Below the pieces are notes generated by a model. The model did no database searches and had not been told where the DNA came from. It saw nothing but the letters and a program-made list of their open reading frames with translations. Positions 50,954 to 59,144 of a stretch of 64,000 nt of DNA are shown here, piece after piece. Location: the NCBI GenBank assembly GCA_018663625.1, contig JABJPX010000055.1, forward strand, positions 41,403 through 105,402, read 5' to 3'. The stretch comes from Polaribacter sp. GTDB lineage: Bacteria > Bacteroidota > Bacteroidia > Flavobacteriales > Flavobacteriaceae. The number at the start of each line of letters is the position of its first letter. Position 1 is the stretch's first letter. Both the position numbers and the translations under genes were made by a program.

Positions 50954-53704
50954 ATGAAAAAATTACTGTTTATTGCCATTTGTATGGCATCGTGGATTTC
51001 TACGGCTCAAATTGAATTGAAAGGAGTCGTAAAAGATTCTATCGGAAATCCCTTAGAAATGGCAAATGTAATTGCCATTGATACCATTGCAAAAAGAATT
51101 GCTTCTTATGGCTTTACAGACGGACAAGGGAATTTTAAATTAGATTTAAAAAAGAATACCATCTACAATATAAAGATTAGTTATGTTGGTTATGGAGACG
51201 TAAGCGAATTTTTAAAAACAACTGAAACCAATACCTCTAAAAACTACACCATGTCGGAAGACAACATGTTAGAGGGAATTAATATTGTTTCTAAAATGCC
51301 GGTAACTATTAAAGGAGATACCATTATTTATAATGCAGATTCCTTTAAAAATGGTTCCGAACGTAAACTCGAAGACGTCTTAAAGAAATTGCCAGGGGTA
51401 GAAGTAAATGATGCTGGTGAAATTGAAGTAGAAGGAAAAGTAGTTGAAAAAATAATGGTAGACGGAAAAGAATTTTTTAGTGGAGACACCAAATTAGCTT
51501 CAAAAAACATTCCTTCAAACGCAGTAGATAAAATTCAAGTTTTAAGAAACTACTCCAATGTAAATCAGTTAAGTGGAGTACAAAACAACCAAGACCGAGT
51601 AGCCATTAATATCAAACTAAAAGAAGGGAAAAAGAACTTTTGGTTTGGAGATGTGACCGCAGGAGGTGGAGATTCTCCAGATACTGAATTGTATCTTTTT
51701 CAACCGAAATTATTTTACTACACTCCAAAATATACGATTAACGTCATTGGAGATGTAAATAATATGGGTGATGTTGTCCTAAGTAGAAGAGACCTTAAAG
51801 GTTTTGGAGGAAATTTTCAAAGTCAGAGTCCCTCCAACGGAACCAACATTAATATTGCCGATGCCGGAATTGGATTTCTAACTGCTAATGCAAGAAATGC
51901 AAACCGAATTGAGACCAAATTAAGTGCCTTAAATTTTAGTTACTCACCAAATTCAAAATTAGATTTAGGCGGATTCTTAATTTTTTCAAGTAATAGTAAC
52001 GGACAAAGAAATATTAATGCGATTGATTATGTAGATCTAAATACACCAGATGATTTTGTAGACAATACAACAGATCAGACAAGTAATACTGGATTGTTTC
52101 GATTTAGTTCTAGTTATAAGAAAGATTTTGACAATCAGATGAACTACAATGTGTCGGGTCGTTTTACCAATGAATTCCGAGTAGATAATGTAAATTCATT
52201 AGTACTGAGTGATATTACTGAAATGGAAAATGCAACCCCATTTACTATAAATCAAGATTTAAGTTATTTCTATACTGCAAGTGAGACCAGTATTTTTGCC
52301 TTAGAAGTAAAGCATTTATTACAGGATGAAGATCCGTTTTATGTGGCTTCTTTAGAAAACGATCCGAATAACAATGAGGATGAAGATAATGACGGTTTTG
52401 ACGAAGCAGCAGGAGCTTTAGGTTTAAATACATCAAATCAGTTCTACAATTTAGAACAAGAACGGAAAGTAAAATCGAATCAATTAGATGCGAAACTAGA
52501 TTACTATTATATTTTAAATTCGAAGAGCAATTTGAATTTTGTAATGGGTACCATCTTAAGCAAGCAAAATTTCAATTCTCGCTTTTTTCAAACCTTAGAC
52601 AATGGGGCTGAATTCGAGCCAGATCCAACAATTGAAGGAACAGACAATACCAGAACCACAAACGACACTGAATATAACTTTACAGATATTTATGGAGGAT
52701 TGAGATATCGATTAAAATCAGGGATTTTTACCTTTACTCCTGGAGTTACCATTCACTCGTATACTTCAAAGAACATTCAGTACGGTTCTGAAATGTTTCA
52801 AGATAAATTTGCAAAACTATTGCCAGAATTTAATATGGTGGTGCAGTTTAAAAGAAGTGAGAGCTTGAATTTTACCTACAAAAAAGAAGTTAATTTTACA
52901 GACGTAAATCAAATTGCAAGCGGTATTGTTGCCAATAGTTACAACTCTTTTTTCGCTGGAAATTCTGACTTAACGAATGCAAGTACACACAATTTGAGAT
53001 TGAACTATAGAAGTTTTAACTTATTTGATGGAAGTAGTATTTTTGGAGGATTGAATTATCGTAAAACTGCAGATCAAGTAAATAGAAATACTATTTTTCA
53101 GCCGAGATCTGTCGTGTCAAGTAGCTCATCTATCAATTCTACTTTTGACAATGAAAGTCTTACCGCCTACGGAAACCTTAGCAAAACCTTTAAAAAAATT
53201 ACAGCAAGATTAGGAGGTAACTTTACGTATGCGAAAAGTTATCAATCGATTAACTTTGTAGAGAACACCAATGAAAGCTTTGTAAAAGGAATCAATACAA
53301 GAATCGGAACCAACTTTACAAAAGCACCAAACCTTAGTTTGAATTATAGACTTTCTTTTGTAGATCAAAAGAATAGTTCTAGAGCATCCGATATCAAAAC
53401 TGTTACCCACGCACCTTCTATTGATTTTGACGCGTATCTTTGGGAATCTGTAACCTTGAGATCCGATTTCTCATACAATGAACAAAGGCAAGGTGGAAGT
53501 GTTTTAAATTCCTACAAAATATTGAATGCAAAAATAGCGTATCGAAAAGATAGAGATGCAAAATGGGAATATGAACTCGTTGGGAGTAACTTACTTGCAA
53601 CAGGTTCAAATGCTTCTGTAAACCAGGGAGTTGTTTCTTTTAATGTAAGAGAAACCTTTATTTTGCCTAGGTTTATTAGCTTTAGAGTACGTTACCAATT
53701 ATAA
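50954..53704 (+). CDS. TonB-dependent receptor-like outer-membrane barrel protein
   Basis: A 916-residue outer-membrane protein. Signal M-K-K-L-L-F-I-A-I-C-M, then a carboxypeptidase-regulatory-like beta-sandwich (about 22-100, L-K-G-V-V-K-D-S-I-G-N-P-L-E-M-A-N-V). A plug-type domain (about 105-215) has D-V-L-K-K-L-P-G-V-E-V and V-E-K-I-M-V-D-G-K-E-F, and a beta-barrel (about 225-916) ends in V-R-Y-Q-L. No clear TonB box is seen before the plug, so I describe it as outer-membrane barrel family rather than a proven transporter. It directly follows the two GLPGLI genes, and a terminator ends the unit. Confidence 0.85.
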   Translation: MKKLLFIAICMASWISTAQIELKGVVKDSIGNPLEMANVIAIDTIAKRIASYGFTDGQGNFKLDLKKNTIYNIKISYVGYGDVSEFLKTTETNTSKNYTMSEDNMLEGINIVSKMPVTIKGDTIIYNADSFKNGSERKLEDVLKKLPGVEVNDAGEIEVEGKVVEKIMVDGKEFFSGDTKLASKNIPSNAVDKIQVLRNYSNVNQLSGVQNNQDRVAINIKLKEGKKNFWFGDVTAGGGDSPDTELYLFQPKLFYYTPKYTINVIGDVNNMGDVVLSRRDLKGFGGNFQSQSPSNGTNINIADAGIGFLTANARNANRIETKLSALNFSYSPNSKLDLGGFLIFSSNSNGQRNINAIDYVDLNTPDDFVDNTTDQTSNTGLFRFSSSYKKDFDNQMNYNVSGRFTNEFRVDNVNSLVLSDITEMENATPFTINQDLSYFYTASETSIFALEVKHLLQDEDPFYVASLENDPNNNEDEDNDGFDEAAGALGLNTSNQFYNLEQERKVKSNQLDAKLDYYYILNSKSNLNFVMGTILSKQNFNSRFFQTLDNGAEFEPDPTIEGTDNTRTTNDTEYNFTDIYGGLRYRLKSGIFTFTPGVTIHSYTSKNIQYGSEMFQDKFAKLLPEFNMVVQFKRSESLNFTYKKEVNFTDVNQIASGIVANSYNSFFAGNSDLTNASTHNLRLNYRSFNLFDGSSIFGGLNYRKTADQVNRNTIFQPRSVVSSSSSINSTFDNESLTAYGNLSKTFKKITARLGGNFTYAKSYQSINFVENTNESFVKGINTRIGTNFTKAPNLSLNYRLSFVDQKNSSRASDIKTVTHAPSIDFDAYLWESVTLRSDFSYNEQRQGGSVLNSYKILNAKIAYRKDRDAKWEYELVGSNLLATGSNASVNQGVVSFNVRETFILPRFISFRVRYQL

Positions 53705-53725
53705 TAAAAGAAGGCAAACCAAATA

Positions 53726-53757
53726 AAAAAAGGACTCAATTAATTGAGTCCTTTTTT
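53726..53757. terminator. Bidirectional terminator between the barrel gene and metK
   Basis: An exact 32-base palindrome: AAAAAAGGACTCAATT and its complement. It has a T-run on both strands, so it serves the rightward barrel gene and the leftward metK. Confidence 0.85.
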
Positions 53758-53789
53758 AGTTTTATGTAGGATGATTTCTTATATCAAAA

Positions 53790-55046
53790 TTAGATGTTAA
53801 AAGCCTCTTTTATGTTGTCAACAAAATCTAATTTCTCCCAGGTAAACGTTTCTATTTCTTGTGAAACTGTTTCACCCATTGGGTTTGTAAATGTAACTGT
53901 TTTTACTTCAGGAGTCCTTCCCATATGACCATAAGTAGCTGTCTCTGAATAAATAGGCGCTCTTAACTTTAAACGCTTCTCAATAAAATACGGACGCATG
54001 TCAAAAATAGATTCTACAATTTTACTGATGGCTCCATCCGTTAAATCTACCTTGGAAGTACCATAGGTTTCCACATTAATACTCGTTGGTTTTGCAACAC
54101 CAATTGCATAGGAAACTTGTACCAACACCTCTTTACACAATCCGGAAGCCACTAAGTTTTTAGCAATATGTCTTGTTGCATAGGCACCAGAACGATCTAC
54201 CTTGCTAGGATCTTTTCCAGAGAAAGCACCACCACCATGGGCCCCTTTTCCTCCATAGGTGTCCACAATAATTTTACGCCCTGTCAATCCCGTATCACCG
54301 TGTGGTCCTCCAATAACAAAAACACCTGTTGGGTTAATGTGATAGGTAATGTCGTTGGTGAATAATTTCTGGAGGTGTACTGGTAATTTTGCAACTACTC
54401 TTGGAATTAAAATAGAAACAATATCCTTTTGAATTTTCGCCAACATTACTTCGTCAGACGAGTCAAAATCATCATGCTGAGTAGAAACCACAATGGCATC
54501 AATTCTTTGTGGAACATTGTCATCAGAGTATTCAATAGTAACCTGCGACTTTGCATCCGGTCTTAAATAGGTAATGTCTTTATTTTCTCTTCTTAATGCT
54601 GCCAATTCAATCAATAATCTGTGCGAAAGTTCTAATGCCAATGGCATGTAGTTTTCGGTTTCATCCGTTGCATATCCAAACATCATTCCTTGATCTCCAG
54701 CACCTTGTTCTTCTGGGTTTGCTTTGTCTACACCTTGATTGATATCTGGCGATTGTTCATGAATCGCAGAAAGCACTCCACATGAATTTCCGTCAAACAT
54801 ATAAGCACTTTTTGTATATCCAATTTTATTGATGACATCTCTTGCTATTTTCTGAACATCCAAATAGGTTTTAGATTTTACTTCACCTGCCAAAAAAACC
54901 TGACCCGTTGTAACTAGGGTTTCACAAGCTACTTTTGAAGTTGGATCAAAGGCTAAAAAATTATCAATTAAAGCATCAGAAATTTGATCAGCAACTTTGT
55001 CTGGGTGTCCTTCAGAAACACTTTCTGAGGTAAATAAATATGACAT
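53790..55046 (-). CDS. metK: S-adenosylmethionine synthase
   Basis: A 418-residue methionine adenosyltransferase that makes SAM from methionine and ATP. Three-repeat family motifs are [12 protein letters not shown] (about residues 14-25), [12 protein letters not shown] (about 114-125) and [16 protein letters not shown] (about 271-286). It is slightly longer than the E. coli enzyme (384), as usual in this phylum. It is cytoplasmic and homotetrameric. The leader of about 150 bases holds a SAM-II type riboswitch, and the divergent neighbour is the methionine operon with a SAM-I riboswitch. Confidence 0.96.
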   Translation of the reverse strand: MSYLFTSESVSEGHPDKVADQISDALIDNFLAFDPTSKVACETLVTTGQVFLAGEVKSKTYLDVQKIARDVINKIGYTKSAYMFDGNSCGVLSAIHEQSPDINQGVDKANPEEQGAGDQGMMFGYATDETENYMPLALELSHRLLIELAALRRENKDITYLRPDAKSQVTIEYSDDNVPQRIDAIVVSTQHDDFDSSDEVMLAKIQKDIVSILIPRVVAKLPVHLQKLFTNDITYHINPTGVFVIGGPHGDTGLTGRKIIVDTYGGKGAHGGGAFSGKDPSKVDRSGAYATRHIAKNLVASGLCKEVLVQVSYAIGVAKPTSINVETYGTSKVDLTDGAISKIVESIFDMRPYFIEKRLKLRAPIYSETATYGHMGRTPEVKTVTFTNPMGETVSQEIETFTWEKLDFVDNIKEAFNI

Positions 55047-55080
55047 AATTTTTCTTTATAACAGAAAAAAAATAAAAATA

Positions 55081-55111
55081 GATTGCAGGGGTGCTAAAAG
55101 GAGTAGGAATT
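55081..55111 (-). promoter_or_regulatory. Putative expression platform of the metK riboswitch
   Basis: Just downstream of the aptamer, TTTAGCA (55098-55092) is complementary to TGCTAAA of the core (55123-55117), and TGCAATC (55087-55081) to GATTGCA (55173-55167). After that comes a T-rich run (55080-55065). Pairing with either segment would break the aptamer, so this looks like the switching strand. The sign and mechanism cannot be told from sequence. Confidence 0.5.
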
Positions 55112-55192
55112 ACTGCTTTAGCATTTTGTTATGTTGAAGTTGTTTTTACAATTTCAACAAAGAGGTTGCAATCAGTTCAAATTTTTCCTCTT
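55112..55192 (-). promoter_or_regulatory. SAM-II (SAM-alpha) type riboswitch in the metK leader
   Basis: Read on the minus strand. P1 is AAGAGG (55192-55187) with CCTCTT (55165-55160). Its loop carries ATTT-GA-ACTG and the core GATTGCA (55173-55167). Downstream AAAT (55126-55123) can pair with ATTT, and CAGT (55115-55112) with ACTG, giving the two pseudoknot helices. The sequence between is the other conserved core, GCTAAA (55122-55117). A variable hairpin is inserted (TGTTGAA/TTCAACA with inner TTGT/ACAA, 55159-55132). The order and the core pieces match the SAM-II class as I remember it. The gene is metK, the expected target. Not checked with a covariance model. Confidence 0.75.
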
Positions 55193-55203
55193 AAATTCAG
55201 CTA

Positions 55204-55232
55204 CAAAGTTACAGTTAAATTTTAAAAACCAA
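55204..55232 (-). promoter_or_regulatory. Promoter of metK
   Basis: On the minus strand TAACTTTG (55211-55204) matches TAnnTTTG, with TTGG (55232-55229) 17 bases upstream as a short-spaced -33 element. The start would be about 55198, so the SAM-II aptamer begins within a few bases of the transcript's 5' end. Confidence 0.55.
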
Positions 55233-55374
55233 TACGAATTTTAAATATTTATTTTTCTTGTAAATTCTTTTTTCAATAAAAGAAAAGCATTCCTTGTTCT
55301 TAAAATAGGAATTCTGTAATGAGAAGATTCTTTATTTCTGAATTTGTTAAAAATGAAAAAAAAATGAAAAAGTA

Positions 55375-55407
55375 TTAGGAAATTAAATTTTTATGCGCCT
55401 ATATTTG
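55375..55407 (+). promoter_or_regulatory. Promoter of the methionine operon
   Basis: TATATTTG at 55400-55407 fits TAnnTTTG; TTAG at 55375-55378 with a 21-base spacer is an imperfect -33. Transcription would start near 55413, 24 bases before the SAM-I aptamer. The 55212-55374 stretch before it holds nothing else that I can identify beyond the divergent metK promoter. Confidence 0.5.
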
Positions 55408-55436
55408 CATTCACAAAGTTCAATAATTTATTGAAA

Positions 55437-55546
55437 TGTTATCAAGAAAGGTGGAGGGATTAGACCCTGTGAAGCCTTAGCAACCCTTTAGAAATGAAGA
55501 AGGTGCTAAATTCTACCCAAGTTTAAAAAACAATGGATAGATAACA
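55437..55546 (+). promoter_or_regulatory. SAM-I (S-box) riboswitch
   Basis: The S-box consensus is clear: P1 TGTTATC (55437-55443) with GATAACA (55540-55546), the ATCAAGA-AGGTGGAGGGA block (55441-55459), GACCCTGTGAAGCC (55463-55476), GCAACCCTTT (55480-55489) and AAGGTGCTAAATTCT (55500-55514). It binds SAM and represses the downstream genes when SAM is plentiful. The operon controlled is metY-metX-metZ-metH-metF. Confidence 0.92.
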
Positions 55547-55549
55547 AAA

Positions 55550-55585
55550 GAGAATTTTTCATCCTGAAATCTTCTATTTTTTTCT
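55550..55585 (+). terminator. Possible riboswitch-controlled terminator
   Basis: GAGAATTT (55550-55557) can pair with AAATCTTC (55568-55575) with one mismatch and one G-U, followed by TATTTTTTTC. It comes 4 bases after the aptamer P1, as expected of a terminator-type platform. The helix is weak. A further inverted repeat CATCAATAATTGATG (55611-55625) lies nearer the gene. Confidence 0.45.
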
Positions 55586-55672
55586 TTTTAACATTTTTCT
55601 ATTTTGATACATCAATAATTGATGCATTTGGCTTTTGGTTTAATCTTTTATTAACTCAAAAAAATTAGAAAA

Positions 55673-56953
55673 ATGAGTACACAAAAATTAGCAACCCAAG
55701 CGTTGCACGTTGGTCATGACACCAAAGAAAATGGAGGCGCAAGAGCAGTTCCTATTTATCAAACTACTTCGTATGTTTTCAACAATTCAGAACATGCGGC
55801 AAATCTTTTTTCATTAAAAGAATTAGGGTTTATTTACACCCGTTTAAACAACCCTACAAATCAAATTCTACAAGATCGTTTGGCAGCTATTGAAGGGGGT
55901 ATTGGTGCTGTCGTTTTTGCATCAGGGACTGCCGCAATTGCAACTGGCCTTCTTACGCTTTTAAAGGCAGGAGATCATATTGTCGCTTCCAGCAGTTTAT
56001 ATGGAGGGACTTACAATCTCTTAAGTGTTACTTTGCAGAGGTTTGGTATTACAACAACGTTTGTAGATGCATCCAGTCCAGCTAATTTTGAAGCAGCAGT
56101 GCAAGAAAACACCAGAGCCTTCTTTGCAGAATCATTAGGAAATCCTAAACTCGATGTTTTAGATTTGGAAGGAATATCAAAACACGCTAAGGAAGCAAAA
56201 GTTCCTTTTATTGTAGACAATACCGTTGCAACACCTGTATTGCTAAACCCTATTAAACATGGTGCGGATATTGTAATTCATTCCTTAACAAAATACATTG
56301 GCGGACAAGGAAACTCTTTAGGAGGTGCCATTGTAGATGCAGGTACCTTCGACTGGTCAAGTGGGAAATTCCCAGAATTTACAGAACCATCTGCCGGGTA
56401 TCATGGATTGAAATACTATGAAACCTTAGGAGCTTCCTCTTTCATTTTTAAGTTAATTTTAGAAGGGTTGCGTGATTTTGGTGGCGCATTAAGTCCAACC
56501 AATGCATTTCATATTATACAAGGATTGGAAACATTATCTGTTCGAATTCAACAACATTCAAAAAATGCTTTAGCATTGGCAACATGGTTGGAGGCACAAG
56601 AAGAAGTTGCTTGGGTAAACTATCCAGGTTTAGAAAGTAGTAAGTACAAATCATTAGCAGATAAATATTTACCAAACGGACAGAGTGGAATCGTCACTTT
56701 TGGAACCAAAGGCGGATATGAATCTGCAAAATCGATTGCTGATGCTACCAAAGTATTTTCATTATTAGCAAATATTGGAGATACCAAATCACTCATTATC
56801 CATCCAGCAAGTACCACGCACCAACAGTTATCAGAAGTAGAACAAGAAAGTGCTGGCGTTACTAAAGATTTAATTCGCTTGTCTGTTGGTATAGAGGATG
56901 TAGAAGATTTAAAAGCCGATTTAAAAGCTGCTTTTTCAACCATTTCAGTATAA
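55673..56953 (+). CDS. metY: O-acetylhomoserine aminocarboxypropyltransferase (sulfhydrylase)
   Basis: A 426-residue PLP enzyme of the Cys/Met metabolism family that makes homocysteine directly from O-acetylhomoserine and sulfide. The start T-Q-K-L-A-T-Q-A-L-H-V-G and Y-T-R-L-N-N-P-T (about residues 61-68) are typical. The PLP lysine lies in H-S-L-T-K-Y-I-G-G-Q-G (about 203-213), and H-P-A-S-T-T-H-Q-Q-L (about 379-388) is the C-terminal motif. It is longer than cystathionine gamma-synthase, matching the MetY type. First gene of the SAM-I controlled operon. Confidence 0.93.
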   Translation: MSTQKLATQALHVGHDTKENGGARAVPIYQTTSYVFNNSEHAANLFSLKELGFIYTRLNNPTNQILQDRLAAIEGGIGAVVFASGTAAIATGLLTLLKAGDHIVASSSLYGGTYNLLSVTLQRFGITTTFVDASSPANFEAAVQENTRAFFAESLGNPKLDVLDLEGISKHAKEAKVPFIVDNTVATPVLLNPIKHGADIVIHSLTKYIGGQGNSLGGAIVDAGTFDWSSGKFPEFTEPSAGYHGLKYYETLGASSFIFKLILEGLRDFGGALSPTNAFHIIQGLETLSVRIQQHSKNALALATWLEAQEEVAWVNYPGLESSKYKSLADKYLPNGQSGIVTFGTKGGYESAKSIADATKVFSLLANIGDTKSLIIHPASTTHQQLSEVEQESAGVTKDLIRLSVGIEDVEDLKADLKAAFSTISV

Positions 56954-56957
56954 TTTA

Positions 56958-57968
56958 TTGTTTAATAAACAACAAGTGAAACCGACACTACAAAAAATAC
57001 CAATTGATCATTTTATCACAGAAAGTGGTAAGGCAATTTCCATACAATTGTCTTACCAACTTTTTGGTCAGCCTTTATTTGAAGCGCCAATTGTTTTAGT
57101 AAATCATGCTTTAACTGGAAATTCAAATGTGTGTGGAGATACAGGTTGGTGGAAAGATTTAATAGGTGATGGCAAAGCAATTGATACCAAGTATTACACG
57201 GTTTTAGCCTTCAATATTCCAGGAAATGGATATGATGGTTTTTTGATTGAGAACTATCAAGATTTTATTGCAAAAGACATTGCGAAACTTTTCTTAGTCG
57301 GACTCGAAAAATTAAAAATTAACCAATTATTTGCTATTCTTGGAGGCTCTTTGGGGGGAGGTATTGCTTGGCAGATGGCTGTTTTACATCCAACCATTTG
57401 TACACATTTAATTCCAATTGCATCTGACTTTAGAGCAACAGATTGGTTGATTGCCAATTGTAAAATACAAGAGCAATTTTTAAACAACTCGTCCAATCCA
57501 ATTCACGATGCAAGAATGCATGCCATGTTATTATACAGAACACCAGCGTCATTTAACAAACGTTTTAATAGAACAATGAATGCCGATTTGAAGATTTTTA
57601 ATATTGAGAGTTGGTTGTTGCATCACGGGAAAAAATTGCAAAAAAGATTTCAATTGTCTGCTTATAAATTGATGAATCATTTGCTTAAATCAATCGATGT
57701 TACCAATGAAAACGAATCGAGTATAAATACGTTAAGTACCATTAAAAGTAGCATTCACATGGTGAGTGTAGATTCAGATTTATTTTTCACCGCAGAAGAA
57801 AATCTACATACATTCATTGCCTTATTTAAAGTGAAAAAGAACATTGCCTATTCTGAAATAAAATCAATGCATGGGCATGATGCTTTTCTCATTGAATTTG
57901 AGCAGTTGGCAACAATTATTGAACCTATTTTTAAGACCAATTCTGTTTTAAAAAGCGCAACATTATAA
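56958..57968 (+). CDS. Homoserine O-acetyltransferase-like alpha/beta hydrolase
   Basis: A 336-residue alpha/beta hydrolase of the MetX (homoserine acetyltransferase) family. It has N-H-A-L-T-G-N-S-N-V (about residues 49-58), D-T-G-W-W-K-D-L-I-G (about 61-70), the nucleophile elbow I-L-G-G-S-L-G-G-G (Ser131), an Asp in V-D-S-D-L-F-F and the catalytic His in M-H-G-H-D-A-F-L. It supplies acylated homoserine to MetY and MetZ. It is somewhat shorter than typical MetX (about 370), so specificity is inferred. The start is a TTG at 56958, 4 bases after metY; a GTG at 56976 is the alternative. Confidence 0.8.
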   Translation: MFNKQQVKPTLQKIPIDHFITESGKAISIQLSYQLFGQPLFEAPIVLVNHALTGNSNVCGDTGWWKDLIGDGKAIDTKYYTVLAFNIPGNGYDGFLIENYQDFIAKDIAKLFLVGLEKLKINQLFAILGGSLGGGIAWQMAVLHPTICTHLIPIASDFRATDWLIANCKIQEQFLNNSSNPIHDARMHAMLLYRTPASFNKRFNRTMNADLKIFNIESWLLHHGKKLQKRFQLSAYKLMNHLLKSIDVTNENESSINTLSTIKSSIHMVSVDSDLFFTAEENLHTFIALFKVKKNIAYSEIKSMHGHDAFLIEFEQLATIIEPIFKTNSVLKSATL

Positions 57969-57971
57969 ACA

Positions 57972-59144
57972 ATGGAAGATTTTAATTTTGAAACAAACGC
58001 GATAAGAACTCAAACCGAACGGTCTCAGCACCAAGAGCATTCGACGCCTTTGTACCTAACATCGAGTTTTGTATTTGAAGATGCCGAAGAAATGAGAGCT
58101 TCTTTTGCTGAAGAAAAAGATCGAAACCTATACAGTCGTTTTACCAATCCAAACACATCAGAATTTGTAGATAAAATTGTAGCGATGGAAGGCGCGGAAG
58201 CTGGATATGCTTTTGCAACAGGCATGTCTGCTATTTTTTCAACATTTGCAGCGCTATTAAATGCTGGTGATCATGTGGTTTCTTGTCGTTCTGTTTTTGG
58301 TTCTACTCACAGCATGTTTACGAAGTTTTTACCAAAATGGAACATAGAAACTTCCTATTTTAAAGTAGATGAGGTTGATTTGGTGGAAAGTTTGATTCAG
58401 GAAAACACCAAGATTTTATACATAGAAACTCCTACTAACCCAGCCGTTGATATTTTAGATTTAGCAGTTTTAGGCGCATTGGCCAAAAAACACGGTCTTA
58501 TTTTTATCGTAGACAATTGTTTTGCGACTCCCTATTTGCAAAAACCCATCGATTTTGGAGCCGATTTGGTCATTCATTCCGCAACAAAACTCATTGATGG
58601 TCAGGGAAGAGTATTGGGAGGAGTTACTGTTGGAAACAAAGAACTAATGCGTGAGATCTATCTTTTTGCAAGAAATACAGGTCCTGCCATGTCTCCTTTT
58701 AATGCTTGGGTATTGTCTAAAAGTTTAGAAACGTTGGCAGTAAGAGTCGAAAAGCATTGTGAAAATGCATTGATCGTTGCCGAATTTCTCGAACAAGAGC
58801 CATCGATTCAATTGGTGAAATATCCCTTTTTAAAATCGCATCCTCAATATGATGTTGCCAAAAAGCAAATGAAATTAGGAGGGAATGTTGTTGCCTTTGA
58901 GTTGAAAGGCGGAATTTCGGCAGGAAGAACCTTTCTGAACAAAATAAAAATGTGTTCGCTATCTGCAAATTTGGGAGATACGAGAACCATTGTCACTCAT
59001 CCAGCGAGTACTACGCATGGAAGATTATCGGAAGAAGATCGACTAGAAGTTGGAATTACAGATGGTTTGGTAAGGGTTTCTGTTGGGTTGGAGAATGTAA
59101 ATGATATTATCAATGATTTAAAACAAGCTTTGGAAGATGCCTGA
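57972..59144 (+). CDS. Trans-sulfuration family PLP enzyme (O-succinylhomoserine sulfhydrylase-like)
   Basis: A 390-residue Cys/Met metabolism PLP enzyme. The start N-A-I-R-T-Q-T-E-R-S-Q-H-Q-E-H-S-T-P-L is typical of MetZ-like proteins, Y-S-R-F-T-N-P-N (about residues 54-61) precedes the PLP-binding H-S-A-T-K-L-I-D-G-Q-G-R (about 201-212), and H-P-A-S-T-T-H-G-R-L is near the end. Compared with metY it is shorter and divergent, so the operon has two sulfhydrylase/gamma-synthase-type enzymes. MetZ, MetB or a second O-acetylhomoserine sulfhydrylase cannot be told apart by eye. It overlaps the next gene by 8 bases. Confidence 0.85.
   Translation: MEDFNFETNAIRTQTERSQHQEHSTPLYLTSSFVFEDAEEMRASFAEEKDRNLYSRFTNPNTSEFVDKIVAMEGAEAGYAFATGMSAIFSTFAALLNAGDHVVSCRSVFGSTHSMFTKFLPKWNIETSYFKVDEVDLVESLIQENTKILYIETPTNPAVDILDLAVLGALAKKHGLIFIVDNCFATPYLQKPIDFGADLVIHSATKLIDGQGRVLGGVTVGNKELMREIYLFARNTGPAMSPFNAWVLSKSLETLAVRVEKHCENALIVAEFLEQEPSIQLVKYPFLKSHPQYDVAKKQMKLGGNVVAFELKGGISAGRTFLNKIKMCSLSANLGDTRTIVTHPASTTHGRLSEEDRLEVGITDGLVRVSVGLENVNDIINDLKQALEDA

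Noticed and set aside
55105..55125. Short leader peptide (ATG-CTA-AAG-CAG-TAA) followed by Leu codons in the metK leader
   Set aside because: The ATG overlaps the SAM-II core TGCTAAA; a Leu-rich read-through frame is probably chance.
55091..55225. A 44-codon GTG-start open frame on the + strand across the metK leader
   Set aside because: It is complementary to the structured riboswitch RNA, has no promoter or homology that I recognise, and its pattern is explained by the paired stems.
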